Assembly: GCA_910587735.1 (NCBI GenBank)
Contig: CAJUNT010000041.1
Span: forward strand, 2,280 to 16,548
Direction: 5' to 3'
DNA from: an uncultured Clostridia bacterium
GTDB taxonomy: Bacteria > Bacillota > Clostridia > Lachnospirales > Anaerotignaceae
Length of the DNA stretch: 14,269 bases
Below, in pieces: positions 5,483 to 13,804 of this stretch (position 1 is the stretch's first letter; every line of letters begins with the position of its first letter). The notes beneath the pieces were generated by a model that had not been told where the DNA came from, did no database searches, and saw only the letters and a program-made list of their open reading frames with translations. The position numbers and the translations under genes were made by a program.

Positions 5483-6397
5483 ATGATTTATACCGTTACA
5501 TTTAATCCCTCATTGGATTATATTATAGGAGCAGATGATATTGTTTTTGGAGAAACAAATAGAGCAACATATGAAATGATACTCAGTGGAGGAAAAGGAA
5601 TCAATGTTTCTATTGTACTCAATCATTTGGGAATACAAAATACAGCATTAGGATTTGTTGCAGGATTTACAGGAAAACAAATTGAATATGATTTGATACA
5701 AAATGGTTGTAATTGTGATTTTATTCATTTATCAAAAGGATTTTCTCGTATCAATGTAAAACTAAAATCAAAACAGGAAACAGAAATCAATGGTATTGGT
5801 CCAGAAATTTCAGAACAGGAATTAAAACAGCTTTTTGAAAAATTAGATACATTACAATCAGAAGATATATTGATATTGGCTGGAAGTGTACCCGCAACAT
5901 TGCCAAAAGATATTTACGAAAATATTATGGCAATGTTACAGCATAAGGGTATTAAAATTATAGTAGACGCTACAAAAGAATTACTTGTCAATGTTATGAA
6001 ATATCATCCATTTTTGATTAAACCAAATAATCACGAATTAGGTGAAATATTTGGAAAAAAATTGAAAGATGAAAACGAAATTATAGAATATGCTAAAAAA
6101 TTACAGCAAATGGGAGATAATCAGGTAAACGTTTTGGTATCTATGGCTGGTGATGGTGCAATATTTGTAGGGGCAAATGGAGAAATATACAAAACACCTG
6201 CACCAAAAGGAAAAGTTGTGAATTCTGTGGGCGCAGGCGACAGTATGGTGGCAGGTTTTACAGCAGGTTATTTAAAAAATCATTCATTAAAAGAGGCATT
6301 TTACATGGGTGTAGCAACAGGAAGCGCAAGTGCTTTTTCAAAATATTTAGCAACAAAACAAGAAGTAGAACAAATATTATCACAAATGAAATATTGA
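5483..6397 (+). CDS. fruK: 1-phosphofructokinase
   Basis: Cytoplasmic PfkB/ribokinase-family kinase of 304 aa. It phosphorylates the fructose-1-phosphate produced by FruA to fructose-1,6-bisphosphate, feeding glycolysis. The substrate-loop motif GGKG is at 36-39 followed by INVS. NGIGPEIS (103-110) and LAGSVP (132-137) are typical of the FruK/LacC branch. KPNNHELGEIFGK is at 180-192. The second PfkB signature NSVGAGDSMVAGF (247-259) contains the catalytic base D253 and the anion hole GAGD. Tagatose-6-phosphate kinase (LacC) is the close alternative, but the fructose PTS gene 22 bp downstream favours FruK. It is co-transcribed with fruR and fruA. Confidence 0.93.
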   Translation: MIYTVTFNPSLDYIIGADDIVFGETNRATYEMILSGGKGINVSIVLNHLGIQNTALGFVAGFTGKQIEYDLIQNGCNCDFIHLSKGFSRINVKLKSKQETEINGIGPEISEQELKQLFEKLDTLQSEDILILAGSVPATLPKDIYENIMAMLQHKGIKIIVDATKELLVNVMKYHPFLIKPNNHELGEIFGKKLKDENEIIEYAKKLQQMGDNQVNVLVSMAGDGAIFVGANGEIYKTPAPKGKVVNSVGAGDSMVAGFTAGYLKNHSLKEAFYMGVATGSASAFSKYLATKQEVEQILSQMKY

Positions 6398-6419
6398 TGA
6401 TGGGGAGGAGCAATATATT

Positions 6420-8297
6420 ATGAAAATTACAGAATTATTATCTCGAGAATCCATACAATTAGGCGCAACGCCGAAAAGTAAAAGTGAAGCCATTGATACA
6501 TTAGTAGATTTGATGGAAAAAGGCGGTAAATTAAATGATAGAGAAGGTTATAAAAAAGGTGTGCTGGAAAGAGAGGCAAGTGGTACAACAGGTATAGGAG
6601 AGGGGATTGCCATACCCCATGCAAAAGTAGAAGCAGTAAAATATCCTGGTTTAAGCTCTATGACAGTGCCAGAGGGTGTTGACTATGAATCTTTAGATGG
6701 CGAGCCAAGTAAATTGTTTTTTATGATTGCAGCACCAGCAGAGGGCGGAGATGTTCATATTGAAGTGTTGCAAAGACTTTCTATGCTTTTAATGAATGAA
6801 AACTTTAGAAATGATTTGTTAAATGCAAAAGATGTTGATACTTATTTAGATATTATTGATAAGGCAGAAAGAGAAAAATTTGCAGAAGAATATGAGGACG
6901 AAACACATCAAAATAGTGGGGGTTATGATGTGCTTGCCGTTACAGCTTGTCCTACTGGTATTGCACACACATTTATGGCAGCAGAAAATCTTGCTACAAA
7001 AGGAAAAGAAAAAGGTATTTCTATTAAAGTAGAAACAAATGGCTCTGGCGGTGCAAAAAATGTATTGACAGCAGAAGAAATTAAAAATGCAAAATGTATT
7101 ATTGTTGCAGCAGATAAAAAAGTAGAAATGACACGTTTTAATGGTAAAAAAGTAATTGTAACAAAAGTTGCTGATGGCATACATAAAGCAGATGAATTGC
7201 TTGATAGAGCTGTTGCAGGAGATGCACCAGTATTTCATGCAGAAGGCGGTGCAGAAGAACAACAAACAGAAAAAGGCAAAGGACTTCATACAGTATATGT
7301 TGATTTAATGAATGGCGTATCTAATATGTTGCCATTTGTAATAGGCGGAGGTATTTTAATTGCACTTGCATTTTTATTTGATAATTATGAAATCAATCCC
7401 GCAAACTTTGGAAGTAATACACCATTTGCAGCGTTTTTAAAACAAGTCGGAGATAGTGCTTTTGCATTTATGTTGCCAGTGTTGGCTGGATTTATTGCAT
7501 CAAGTATAGGCGATAGACCTGCTCTTGCTGTGGGATTTGTAGGAGGATATTTGGCAAAAGAAGGCGGTAGCGGATTTTTAGGCGCACTTGCAGCAGGATT
7601 TATAGCAGGCTATTTGATATTAGCATTGAAAAAAATATTTGATAAATTGCCTCAAAGTTTGGAAGGTATTAAGCCAGTATTGTTATATCCTCTTTGTGGT
7701 ATATTTCTGATAGGTGCAATTATTATATTTATTATCAATCCGATTGTAGGCGCAATCAATACAGCATTGTTCAATGGTTTAAATTCAATGGGTTCTTCTA
7801 GTAAAATATTACTTGGCGTGATATTGGCTGGTATGATGTCTATTGATATGGGTGGTCCAATTAATAAAGCAGCATATGTATTTGGTACAGCATCTATTAC
7901 AGAGGGAAATTATGAAATGATGGCGGCAGTTATGATAGGTGGTATGGTACCTCCTCTTGCCATAGCATTAGCAACAACATTTTTCAAAAATAAATTTACA
8001 GAAGCAGAAAAGAAATCAGGCGTTGTAAATTATATTATGGGACTTTCATTTATTACAGAGGGTGCAATTCCTTTTGCAGCATCAGACCCAATTCATGTTA
8101 TACCTTCTTGCGCAATAGGCGCAGCAGTTGCAGGTGGTATGTCAATGTTCTTTAACTGTACATTGATGGCACCTCATGGTGGATTGTTTGTATTGCCAGT
8201 AATTGGAAATAGTGTTATGTATTTGGTGTCATTAGTTGTTGGTTCTTTAATTGGTATGGTGCTGTTGGGCATATTGAAAAAACCAGTTAATCAGTAA
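6420..8297 (+). CDS. fruA: Fructose-specific PTS enzyme IIABC
   Basis: Membrane permease of 625 aa that takes up fructose and releases fructose-1-phosphate inside, using phosphate passed from HPr. Domains run A-B-C. EIIA is about 1-150, with the phosphorylated histidine H67 in GIAIPHAK. EIIB is about 168-268, with the phosphocysteine C177 in TACPTGIAHTFMAA. A short charged linker (270-290, EEQQTEKGKG) leads to EIIC, about 291-620, with eight or more hydrophobic segments. EIIC keeps the fructose-type motifs GGPINKAAY and ITEGAIPFAASDP. Length and order match Gram-positive FruA. GGGGAGGAG precedes the ATG. It is the last gene of the operon; a terminator follows 7 bp after the stop codon. EI and HPr are not in this window. 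Confidence 0.95.
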   Translation: MKITELLSRESIQLGATPKSKSEAIDTLVDLMEKGGKLNDREGYKKGVLEREASGTTGIGEGIAIPHAKVEAVKYPGLSSMTVPEGVDYESLDGEPSKLFFMIAAPAEGGDVHIEVLQRLSMLLMNENFRNDLLNAKDVDTYLDIIDKAEREKFAEEYEDETHQNSGGYDVLAVTACPTGIAHTFMAAENLATKGKEKGISIKVETNGSGGAKNVLTAEEIKNAKCIIVAADKKVEMTRFNGKKVIVTKVADGIHKADELLDRAVAGDAPVFHAEGGAEEQQTEKGKGLHTVYVDLMNGVSNMLPFVIGGGILIALAFLFDNYEINPANFGSNTPFAAFLKQVGDSAFAFMLPVLAGFIASSIGDRPALAVGFVGGYLAKEGGSGFLGALAAGFIAGYLILALKKIFDKLPQSLEGIKPVLLYPLCGIFLIGAIIIFIINPIVGAINTALFNGLNSMGSSSKILLGVILAGMMSIDMGGPINKAAYVFGTASITEGNYEMMAAVMIGGMVPPLAIALATTFFKNKFTEAEKKSGVVNYIMGLSFITEGAIPFAASDPIHVIPSCAIGAAVAGGMSMFFNCTLMAPHGGLFVLPVIGNSVMYLVSLVVGSLIGMVLLGILKKPVNQ

Positions 8298-8304
8298 TTT
8301 CGTT

Positions 8305-8332
8305 AAAATGTGTCAAGTGATTGGCACATTTT
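8305..8332 (+). terminator. Intrinsic terminator of the fru operon
   Basis: AAAATGTGTCAA (8305-8316) pairs with TTGGCACATTTT (8321-8332), including one G-U pair, across the loop GTGA. It is followed by TTATTT. Confidence 0.85.
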
Positions 8333-8352
8333 TTATTTGAAATTATGAGATA

Positions 8353-8608
8353 ATTCCGAACGCATAATATAAAGTTTTTGCCAAGCTTTTTTCAAAAAGC
8401 TTGCGAGAGTTTGAGAGCAGAGCTCTCAAGGTCTTAACGGAATAATATTTTAAAAATTTGAGTAAAAAGGTTTTAAGAAATTTTATAAATTATATTTTAT
8501 TTGCGGGACGTTGTTTCGAGCCCTACCAACTTTCCCCCCAGAAAGTTGGACAAAGAACTTTAACTTTTGCGAACGCAATTTCACGAAACTTTATTTTTTG
8601 TGAACGGA
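8353..8608 (-). repeat. Dispersed hairpin repeat, copy R5 (reversed)
   Basis: A reversed copy of about 256 bp. Along the + strand it shows the end motif ATTCCGAACGCATAAT; H4 as CAAGCTTTTTT/AAAAAGCTTG (8382-8403), a different stem sequence from R3 and R4; H3 (8411-8429); the core; a damaged H2 (from 8504, GCGGGACG but no matching arm); H1 CCAACTTTC/GAAAGTTGG (8526-8549); and two 31-bp terminal units ending GTGAACGG. Positions 8403-8503 are the exact reverse complement of 4416-4516. The reading frame 8458-8718 through it has no start site or family resemblance and is not a gene. Confidence 0.9.
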
Positions 8609-8824
8609 TTTTATACCATTTTTCCACATATTTCATATCATTATTTTTGTCATACAACAATAACAAATTGATACCTAATTTTTTTCAGTATAATATAGTT
8701 TTTGTATCAATAAAATAAAAATTTTATTATACTTGTATAAAAAATAATCGTGCATAATAAAAATGAAATGAAATTTTATAAAATTTTAAGACAATAGACA
8801 AATAATTTTTATAAAACTGCTGTC
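8609..8824. other. AT-rich gene-free stretch before livK
   Basis: No gene or RNA family is recognisable. It has two interleaved inverted repeats: TTGATAC/GTATCAA (8668-8674, 8704-8710) and AGTATAATA/TATTATACT (8687-8695, 8725-8733). At this AT content either could be chance. Confidence 0.4.
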
Positions 8825-8854
8825 TTGACGAAAGTATTATTTTTAGCGTATCAT
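8825..8854 (+). promoter_or_regulatory. Candidate promoter of livK
   Basis: TTGACG (8825-8830), an 18-nt spacer and TATCAT (8849-8854). The start would be near 8861, giving a leader of about 87 nt. The leader contains a sequence with partial CodY-box character at 8872-8886. GAGGGGG (8934-8940) is the ribosome binding site for the ATG at 8948. Confidence 0.6.
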
Positions 8855-8947
8855 TTTATTTACAAAAATGAGTTTTTCAAAAAATGACTCAAAACCACTA
8901 TTCAAATGAAAAAAGGTAAAAAATAAAAATATTGAGGGGGAAATGAC

Positions 8948-10123
8948 ATGAAAAAATTTTTAGCAGGTATTATGACAGTAGCAATGATGTTTTCATTTGC
9001 AGCATGTTCATCAGGTGAAGCTCCAAGTGATGACGTAGCAAATGATGGGGAAAATGTAGAAAGTTCCGCAGATAATTCTACACTTTTGATAGGCGGTATT
9101 GGACCTCTTACAGGTGGTGCAGCGTCTTATGGTAACAGCGTAAAACAAGGTGCAGAAATTGCTATTGCAGAAATTAACGAAGCTGGTGGTATTAAAGCAG
9201 GCGACGGCGTTTATACATTAGCACTGGATTTTCAAGATGATGAATCTAGTGAAGATAAGGCAATTACAGCTTACAATTCTTTAATGGATAAAGGTATGAA
9301 AGCTATGATTGGTACTGTAACAAGTGCGCCTTGTATTGCAGTAAAAGAATTATCAAAACAGGATAATATGTTGCAGATTACACCTTCTGGCTCTGCTATT
9401 GATTGTATTACAGATGCACCTAATGTTTTTAGACTTTGTTTCACAGACCCATTGCAAGGTGTTACAATGGCTAATTATGTAAAAGATGCAGGCAAAACAA
9501 AAGTTGCAGTTATATTTAATAACTCTGATGACTATTCTACAGGTATGAAAAATGCTTTCGTAGAACAAGTAAAAGCAAATGGGGGAGAAGTTGTATCAGA
9601 AGAAGCATTCAATGAAGGTGATGTTGATTTCTCAACACAGCTTACAAAAATTAAAGGTACAGATGCAGAAATGATATTCTGTCCAGTATATTATGAAGCA
9701 GCAGCATATATTACACAACAAGCAAAAGAACTCGGCATGGATTTACCATTTATAGGCGGTGACGGTTGGGATGGTATACTTGCTCAAGTAACAGACCCTT
9801 CTACTGTAGAAGGAGCAGTATTTTTAAGTCCTTTCCTTGCTACAGATACAGCTGAAGAAGTTGCAAGTTTTGTATCTAAATATGAACAAAAATATAGTGC
9901 AACACCAGACCAGTTCGCAGCAGATGGCTATGACACAGTATATGTTATTAAGGCAGCTATAGAAAAAGCAGATTCTATTGAAAGCGATGCTATGATTGCA
10001 GCTATGACAGAAATTACAGTAGATGGTATTACAGGTTCTATGTCATTTACAGAAGATGGCGAGCCAGATAAAAGTGCAAAATTTGTTGTAATTAAAGATG
10101 GAAAATATGCCGCAATGGAATAA
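8948..10123 (+). CDS. livK: Branched-chain amino acid ABC transporter binding lipoprotein
   Basis: Extracellular substrate-binding lipoprotein of 391 aa, type I periplasmic-binding fold (LivJ/LivK, Peripla_BP_6). A lipoprotein signal covers residues 1-20, with lipobox FAAC and the lipidated cysteine C20. An acidic, serine-rich linker (21-45) follows, then the domain opening with LLIGGIGPLTGGAASYG. Ligand-contact regions of the family are visible: the GTVTSAP loop, TPSGSA, FRLCFTDPLQG, the hinge strand VAVIFNNSDDYSTG, and CPVYYEAAAY then GGDGWD. It delivers substrate to the permease encoded by the next four genes. Leucine, isoleucine and valine are the expected ligands, though homologues binding other amino acids or amides exist. 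A terminator and a repeat separate it from livH, which would favour excess binding protein. Confidence 0.93.
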   Translation: MKKFLAGIMTVAMMFSFAACSSGEAPSDDVANDGENVESSADNSTLLIGGIGPLTGGAASYGNSVKQGAEIAIAEINEAGGIKAGDGVYTLALDFQDDESSEDKAITAYNSLMDKGMKAMIGTVTSAPCIAVKELSKQDNMLQITPSGSAIDCITDAPNVFRLCFTDPLQGVTMANYVKDAGKTKVAVIFNNSDDYSTGMKNAFVEQVKANGGEVVSEEAFNEGDVDFSTQLTKIKGTDAEMIFCPVYYEAAAYITQQAKELGMDLPFIGGDGWDGILAQVTDPSTVEGAVFLSPFLATDTAEEVASFVSKYEQKYSATPDQFAADGYDTVYVIKAAIEKADSIESDAMIAAMTEITVDGITGSMSFTEDGEPDKSAKFVVIKDGKYAAME

Positions 10124-10124
10124 T

Positions 10125-10167
10125 AACAATATTACCCCCCCAACCAAAAGGCTGGAGGGGTATTGTT
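10125..10167 (+). terminator. Terminator or attenuator between livK and livH
   Basis: AACAATA (10125-10131) pairs with TATTGTT (10161-10167), and the inner C run (10135-10141) with GGCTGGAGGGG (10150-10160), allowing a small bulge. TTTAATAAT follows. It begins right after the livK stop codon. Partial read-through would link livK to livHMGF. Confidence 0.75.
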
Positions 10168-10191
10168 TTAATAATATAAAAAAAGAAATAC

Positions 10192-10391
10192 TTCCGAATG
10201 CAGAAGAAAAAGTTTGCAGGGGCGGGACAGCGTCCCGCAAATAAAAGATATTCTATAAAAAAATTTGAAATACTTTTACTGAAATTTTAAAAATAATAAT
10301 GTTCTGTTAGAACATTGAGGGCGTTGCCCTCAAACTCCTACCCGCTTTTTGAAAAAAGCGGGGCAAAAACTTTTGATTTTGCGTTCGGAAT
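10192..10391 (+). repeat. Dispersed hairpin repeat, copy R6
   Basis: A forward copy of 200 bp with clear terminal inverted repeats, TTCCGAATGCA at the left and TGCGTTCGGAA at the right (one mismatch). The left arm of H1 is missing. H2 is GCGGGAC-agc-GTCCCGC (10222-10238), H3 TTGAGGGC-gtt-GCCCTCAA (10315-10333) and H4 CCCGCTTTTT/AAAAAGCGGG (10341-10362). H5 is absent. It ends 39 nt before the livH start codon. Confidence 0.9.
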
Positions 10392-10430
10392 TATTTCATT
10401 ATTAAATATATGTAAAAGAGGTGTGATAGT

Positions 10431-11312
10431 ATGTTAATCAGTATGCTAGAACAGTTGATAAACGGTCTTAGAACAGGTAGTATATATGCTTTAATTGCTT
10501 TAGGGTATACCATGGTATACGGTATTGCGAAAATGATAAATTTCGCTCATGGTGACATTATTATGGTAGGTGCGTACACATTATATATTGCAATATCACT
10601 ATTAAACCTTTCTATACCTATTGCTATACTTTTAACAGTAATTGTTTGCTCTGTAACAGGCGTTGCAGTAGAAAAAATTGCATATAAACCATTGAGAAAT
10701 GCGCCTCCTCTTGCGGTATTGATTACAGCAATAGGTGTAAGCTACTTTTTACAAAGTGTTTCTCTTTTGATATTTAAAGCGAATCCAATACCTTTTAATT
10801 CTGTTATCAATATACAGTCTGTGAAATTGGGAAGTTTAAATATTTCTGGTATTACCATTGTAACATTGATTGTAACAACAATATCAATGATTGCATTGAC
10901 ATTATTTATAAACAAAACAAAAGCAGGTACTGCTATGCGTGCAGTATCAGAAGATAAAGGCGCAGCACAACTTGTAGGTATCAATGTAAATAAAACAATA
11001 TCTATGACATTTGCTATAGGCTCTGCACTTGCTGCCCTTGCAGGTATATTATACATATGCCAGTATCAAACATTAAAGCCTACTATGGGCGCACTCCCTG
11101 GAATAAAAGCATTTGTTGCCGCTGTATTGGGAGGAATTGGAAGTATACCTGGTGCTATGCTTGGTGGTATTGTATTGGGTATTATAGAAAGTCTATCAAA
11201 AGCATATATTTCTACAGAATTGTCAGACGCTATTGTTTTTGGTGTACTTGTTGTGGTACTTCTTGTAAAACCTTCTGGAATATTGGGCAAAAAACAAAAT
11301 GAAAAAGTTTAG
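10431..11312 (+). CDS. livH: Branched-chain amino acid ABC permease LivH
   Basis: Inner-membrane permease subunit of 293 aa, the usual length for LivH, strongly hydrophobic with about eight membrane segments. Hallmarks are the N-terminal LINGLRTGSIYALIALGYTM, NFAHGDIIMVGAY (37-49), and the cytoplasmic coupling loop GTAMRAVSEDKGAAQLVGIN (166-185). The late motif KAFVAAVLGGIGSIPGAMLGG is also present. It pairs with LivM to form the channel, powered by LivG and LivF. AGAGGTG lies 7 nt before the ATG; the Met at codon 5 is a less likely start. The stop codon is embedded in the next gene's TAGGAGGGGG, leaving a 12-nt gap to livM. No convincing promoter was found in the 39 nt after R6, so transcription probably comes from livK read-through or from inside the repeat. 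Confidence 0.94.
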   Translation: MLISMLEQLINGLRTGSIYALIALGYTMVYGIAKMINFAHGDIIMVGAYTLYIAISLLNLSIPIAILLTVIVCSVTGVAVEKIAYKPLRNAPPLAVLITAIGVSYFLQSVSLLIFKANPIPFNSVINIQSVKLGSLNISGITIVTLIVTTISMIALTLFINKTKAGTAMRAVSEDKGAAQLVGINVNKTISMTFAIGSALAALAGILYICQYQTLKPTMGALPGIKAFVAAVLGGIGSIPGAMLGGIVLGIIESLSKAYISTELSDAIVFGVLVVVLLVKPSGILGKKQNEKV

Positions 11313-11324
11313 GAGGGGGAGTAT

Positions 11325-12311
11325 ATGAAAAATTTATTAGACAAAAAAGAAATGAGAAATATAGCAATATTAGTAGTAGGCTATGTGTTTATTACAATAT
11401 TGATAAAAGGCGGATTTTTGAATCGTCAGTATACATCATTGCTTGTACCGATTGCAGTCAATATTATGCTTGCGGTTTCATTGAATTTGGTAACAGGATT
11501 TTTGGGTGAGTTATCACTCGGACACGCTTGTTTTATGTCTATAGGAGCATACAGTAGTGCAATATTTACAGTAAATACTAATATGCCCGCTCCAATACAA
11601 TTTATTATTGCATTGGCAATAGGTGGTATTTTTGCCGGAATATTTGGCTTTTTAATAGGTGTTCCTGTATTGAGATTGCGGGGAGATTATCTTGCTATTG
11701 TAACATTGGCATTTGGTGAAATTATAAAATCAATATTGATTTCTATGGGCAGTATTACAAATGGTGCAAAGGGACTTTCTAAAATTCCACTTTATTCCAA
11801 TTATAAAAATTATACTGTGGTGTATATTATTATGGCTGTTACAGTATTGATGATAACAAATATGGTAAAATCCAGAGATGGACGTGCAATTTGTGCTGTA
11901 AGAGATAACGATATTGCAACAGAATCGATTGGTATTAAAGTAAGCGCATTTAAAATAAAAGCATTTGTAATATCTGCATTTTTTGCAGGTATTGCCGGTG
12001 TGTTGTATGCGCATAATGTTGGTATTATTAAACCTACTACATTTGATTATAATCAATCCATTGAAATACTTGTTATTGTGGTATTGGGTGGCATGGGAAG
12101 TATACAAGGCTCTATTATTGCAGCAATTATATTAACGATATTACCAGAATTATTAAGAGGAGCAGACAATTACAGAATGTTATTGTATTCTGTTGCATTG
12201 ATATTGATTATGATATTAAATCATTCTAAAATTAAAGAGGGATTGATGGAAAATAGAACATTGTCAAAACTCTTTCAAAAAAGAGGAGGGGTACAAAATG
12301 GCGCTTCTTGA
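11325..12311 (+). CDS. livM: Branched-chain amino acid ABC permease LivM
   Basis: Second membrane subunit of the importer, 328 aa, about nine hydrophobic segments. Family motifs are GFLGELSLGHACFMSIGAYS (58-77), LRGDYLAIVTLAFGEI (118-133), GAKGL (147-151) and the coupling loop SRDGRAICAVRDNDIATESIGI (183-204). The late stretch VLGGMGSIQGSIIAA mirrors the one in LivH. This is the shorter, Gram-positive type without the long N-terminal extension of E. coli LivM. The last 14 bp overlap the start of livG, suggesting coupled translation. Confidence 0.94.
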   Translation: MKNLLDKKEMRNIAILVVGYVFITILIKGGFLNRQYTSLLVPIAVNIMLAVSLNLVTGFLGELSLGHACFMSIGAYSSAIFTVNTNMPAPIQFIIALAIGGIFAGIFGFLIGVPVLRLRGDYLAIVTLAFGEIIKSILISMGSITNGAKGLSKIPLYSNYKNYTVVYIIMAVTVLMITNMVKSRDGRAICAVRDNDIATESIGIKVSAFKIKAFVISAFFAGIAGVLYAHNVGIIKPTTFDYNQSIEILVIVVLGGMGSIQGSIIAAIILTILPELLRGADNYRMLLYSVALILIMILNHSKIKEGLMENRTLSKLFQKRGGVQNGAS

Positions 12312-13056
12312 GGTAAAAAATTTAAGTATATCATTCGGCGGATTGAGAGCCGTTGACGATTTTAATATTAGTATAGAACAAAATCAATTATATGGTTTAA
12401 TTGGTCCAAATGGTGCAGGAAAAACAACAATATTTAATTTGCTTACAGGAGTATATCGTCCCACAGAAGGCAGTATTGAATTAGATGGTGTAAGTCTGGT
12501 GGGTAAAACAGCATCTGAAATATGTAGAGAAGGTTTTGCTCGTACATTTCAGAATATACGTCTTTTTAACAGATTGACTGTATTAGATAACATTAAAACA
12601 GCACTCCATAATCAATTAAAATATTCTTTGCTGGATAGTATGCTACATACACCAAAATATAAACAAATAGAAAAAGAAATGGACGAAAGAGCAATCGATT
12701 TGTTAAAAGATTTTGATTTAGATAAAGAGGCGAATGTCATTGCGGATAATCTCCCTTATGGTAAACAAAGAAAATTAGAAATTGCTAGAGCACTTGCTAC
12801 TAGCCCTAAAGTGCTTTTGCTTGATGAGCCAGCCGCAGGTATGAATCCTACGGAAACATTGGAATTGATGGACACAATTAGAAATATACGTGATAAATTT
12901 CATATTGCAATACTTTTGATTGAGCATGATATGAATTTAGTATTAGGTATTTGTGAAGAATTGGTTGTATTGGATTATGGTAGAGTGATTGCGCAGGGAC
13001 TGCCTTTAGATGTTGTAAACGACCCTACTGTTATTACGGCGTATATAGGGGATTGA
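12298..13056 (+). CDS. livG: Branched-chain amino acid ABC ATPase LivG
   Basis: Cytoplasmic ATPase of 252 aa driving the LivHM channel. Walker A is GPNGAGKTT (36-44). The Q-loop glutamine is Q85 in ARTFQNIRLF. The signature is LPYGKQR (152-158), the LivG variant of LSGGQ. Walker B is VLLLDE (172-177) followed by PAAGMNP, and the switch histidine is H210 in LLIEHDM. The C-terminal stretch LDYGRVIAQGLPLDVVNDPTVITAYIGD is typical of the family. The ATG lies inside the end of livM and follows AGAGGAGGGG. All catalytic residues are present. livF follows after 15 bp. Confidence 0.95.
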   Translation: MALLEVKNLSISFGGLRAVDDFNISIEQNQLYGLIGPNGAGKTTIFNLLTGVYRPTEGSIELDGVSLVGKTASEICREGFARTFQNIRLFNRLTVLDNIKTALHNQLKYSLLDSMLHTPKYKQIEKEMDERAIDLLKDFDLDKEANVIADNLPYGKQRKLEIARALATSPKVLLLDEPAAGMNPTETLELMDTIRNIRDKFHIAILLIEHDMNLVLGICEELVVLDYGRVIAQGLPLDVVNDPTVITAYIGD

Positions 13057-13071
13057 TAGGGGGCGAGTGAT

Positions 13072-13785
13072 ATGCATATGCTTAAAATTAAAAATTTGAA
13101 TGTGTATTATGGACATATTCATGCCATAAAAGGAATATCTATACGTGTAGAAGAAGGGGAAGTTGTATCATTGATTGGTGCAAATGGTGCAGGCAAAACC
13201 ACTACAATGCAGACCATATCAGGACTTTTGAGAGCAAAAAGTGGTTCTATTGATTTTATGGGAAGGAATTTGATGAAAACAGAACCTCATAAAATTGTAG
13301 AATTGGGTATTGCGCAAGTTTTAGAAGGACGTAGAGTGTTTGCTAATTTGACAGTAAAAGAAAATATACAAATGGGCTCTTATACTGTAAAAGATTCTTT
13401 TGAGGGATTAAGACAGGCTAGAAAAGATATTTATGATAAATTCCCAAGACTTAGAGAAAGAAAAGAACAGCTTGCTGGAACACTTTCTGGTGGAGAACAG
13501 CAAATGCTTGCTATGGGAAGGGCTTTGATGACAAGACCTAGATTGTTGATATTAGATGAGCCTTCTATGGGATTGTCACCACTTTTGGTAAAAGAGATAT
13601 TTGAAATTATAAAAGAAGTGAATAAATCTGGTGTAACCGTTTTGCTTGTGGAACAAAATGCAAAAATGGCTCTCTCTGTTTCTGATAGAGCGTATGTTTT
13701 GGAAACAGGTAAAATTTCTATGGAGGGAAAAGCAGAAGATTTGATGAAAGATGAGTCTATTAAAAAAGCATATTTAGGTGCTTGA
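13072..13785 (+). CDS. livF: Branched-chain amino acid ABC ATPase LivF
   Basis: Second ATPase, 237 aa, expected to form a heterodimer with LivG. Walker A is GANGAGKTT (36-44), the signature LSGGEQQ (138-144) and Walker B LLILDE (158-163) followed by PSMGLSP. The switch region reads LLVEQN, with glutamine where most ABC ATPases have histidine; this is normal for LivF. LEGRRVFANLTVKENI (84-99) is the typical Q-loop region. ATG 13072 is chosen over 13078 because the AGGGGG site (13058-13063) is 8 nt away from it and 14 nt from the second. It is the last gene of the operon; no classical terminator follows before the repeat R7 begins 20 bp on. Confidence 0.94.
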   Translation: MHMLKIKNLNVYYGHIHAIKGISIRVEEGEVVSLIGANGAGKTTTMQTISGLLRAKSGSIDFMGRNLMKTEPHKIVELGIAQVLEGRRVFANLTVKENIQMGSYTVKDSFEGLRQARKDIYDKFPRLRERKEQLAGTLSGGEQQMLAMGRALMTRPRLLILDEPSMGLSPLLVKEIFEIIKEVNKSGVTVLLVEQNAKMALSVSDRAYVLETGKISMEGKAEDLMKDESIKKAYLGA

Positions 13786-13804
13786 TATTTAATTAAAGTT
13801 GTAA

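Noticed and set aside
8458..8718. 86-aa open reading frame in R5
   Set aside because: It runs through the repeat core, H1 and AT-rich flank. The same core occurs reversed in R4 without a conserved frame.
11057..11302. 81-aa forward frame inside livH
   Set aside because: It is a +1/+2 frame shadow of livH, rich in tryptophan, tyrosine and cysteine, with no start site.
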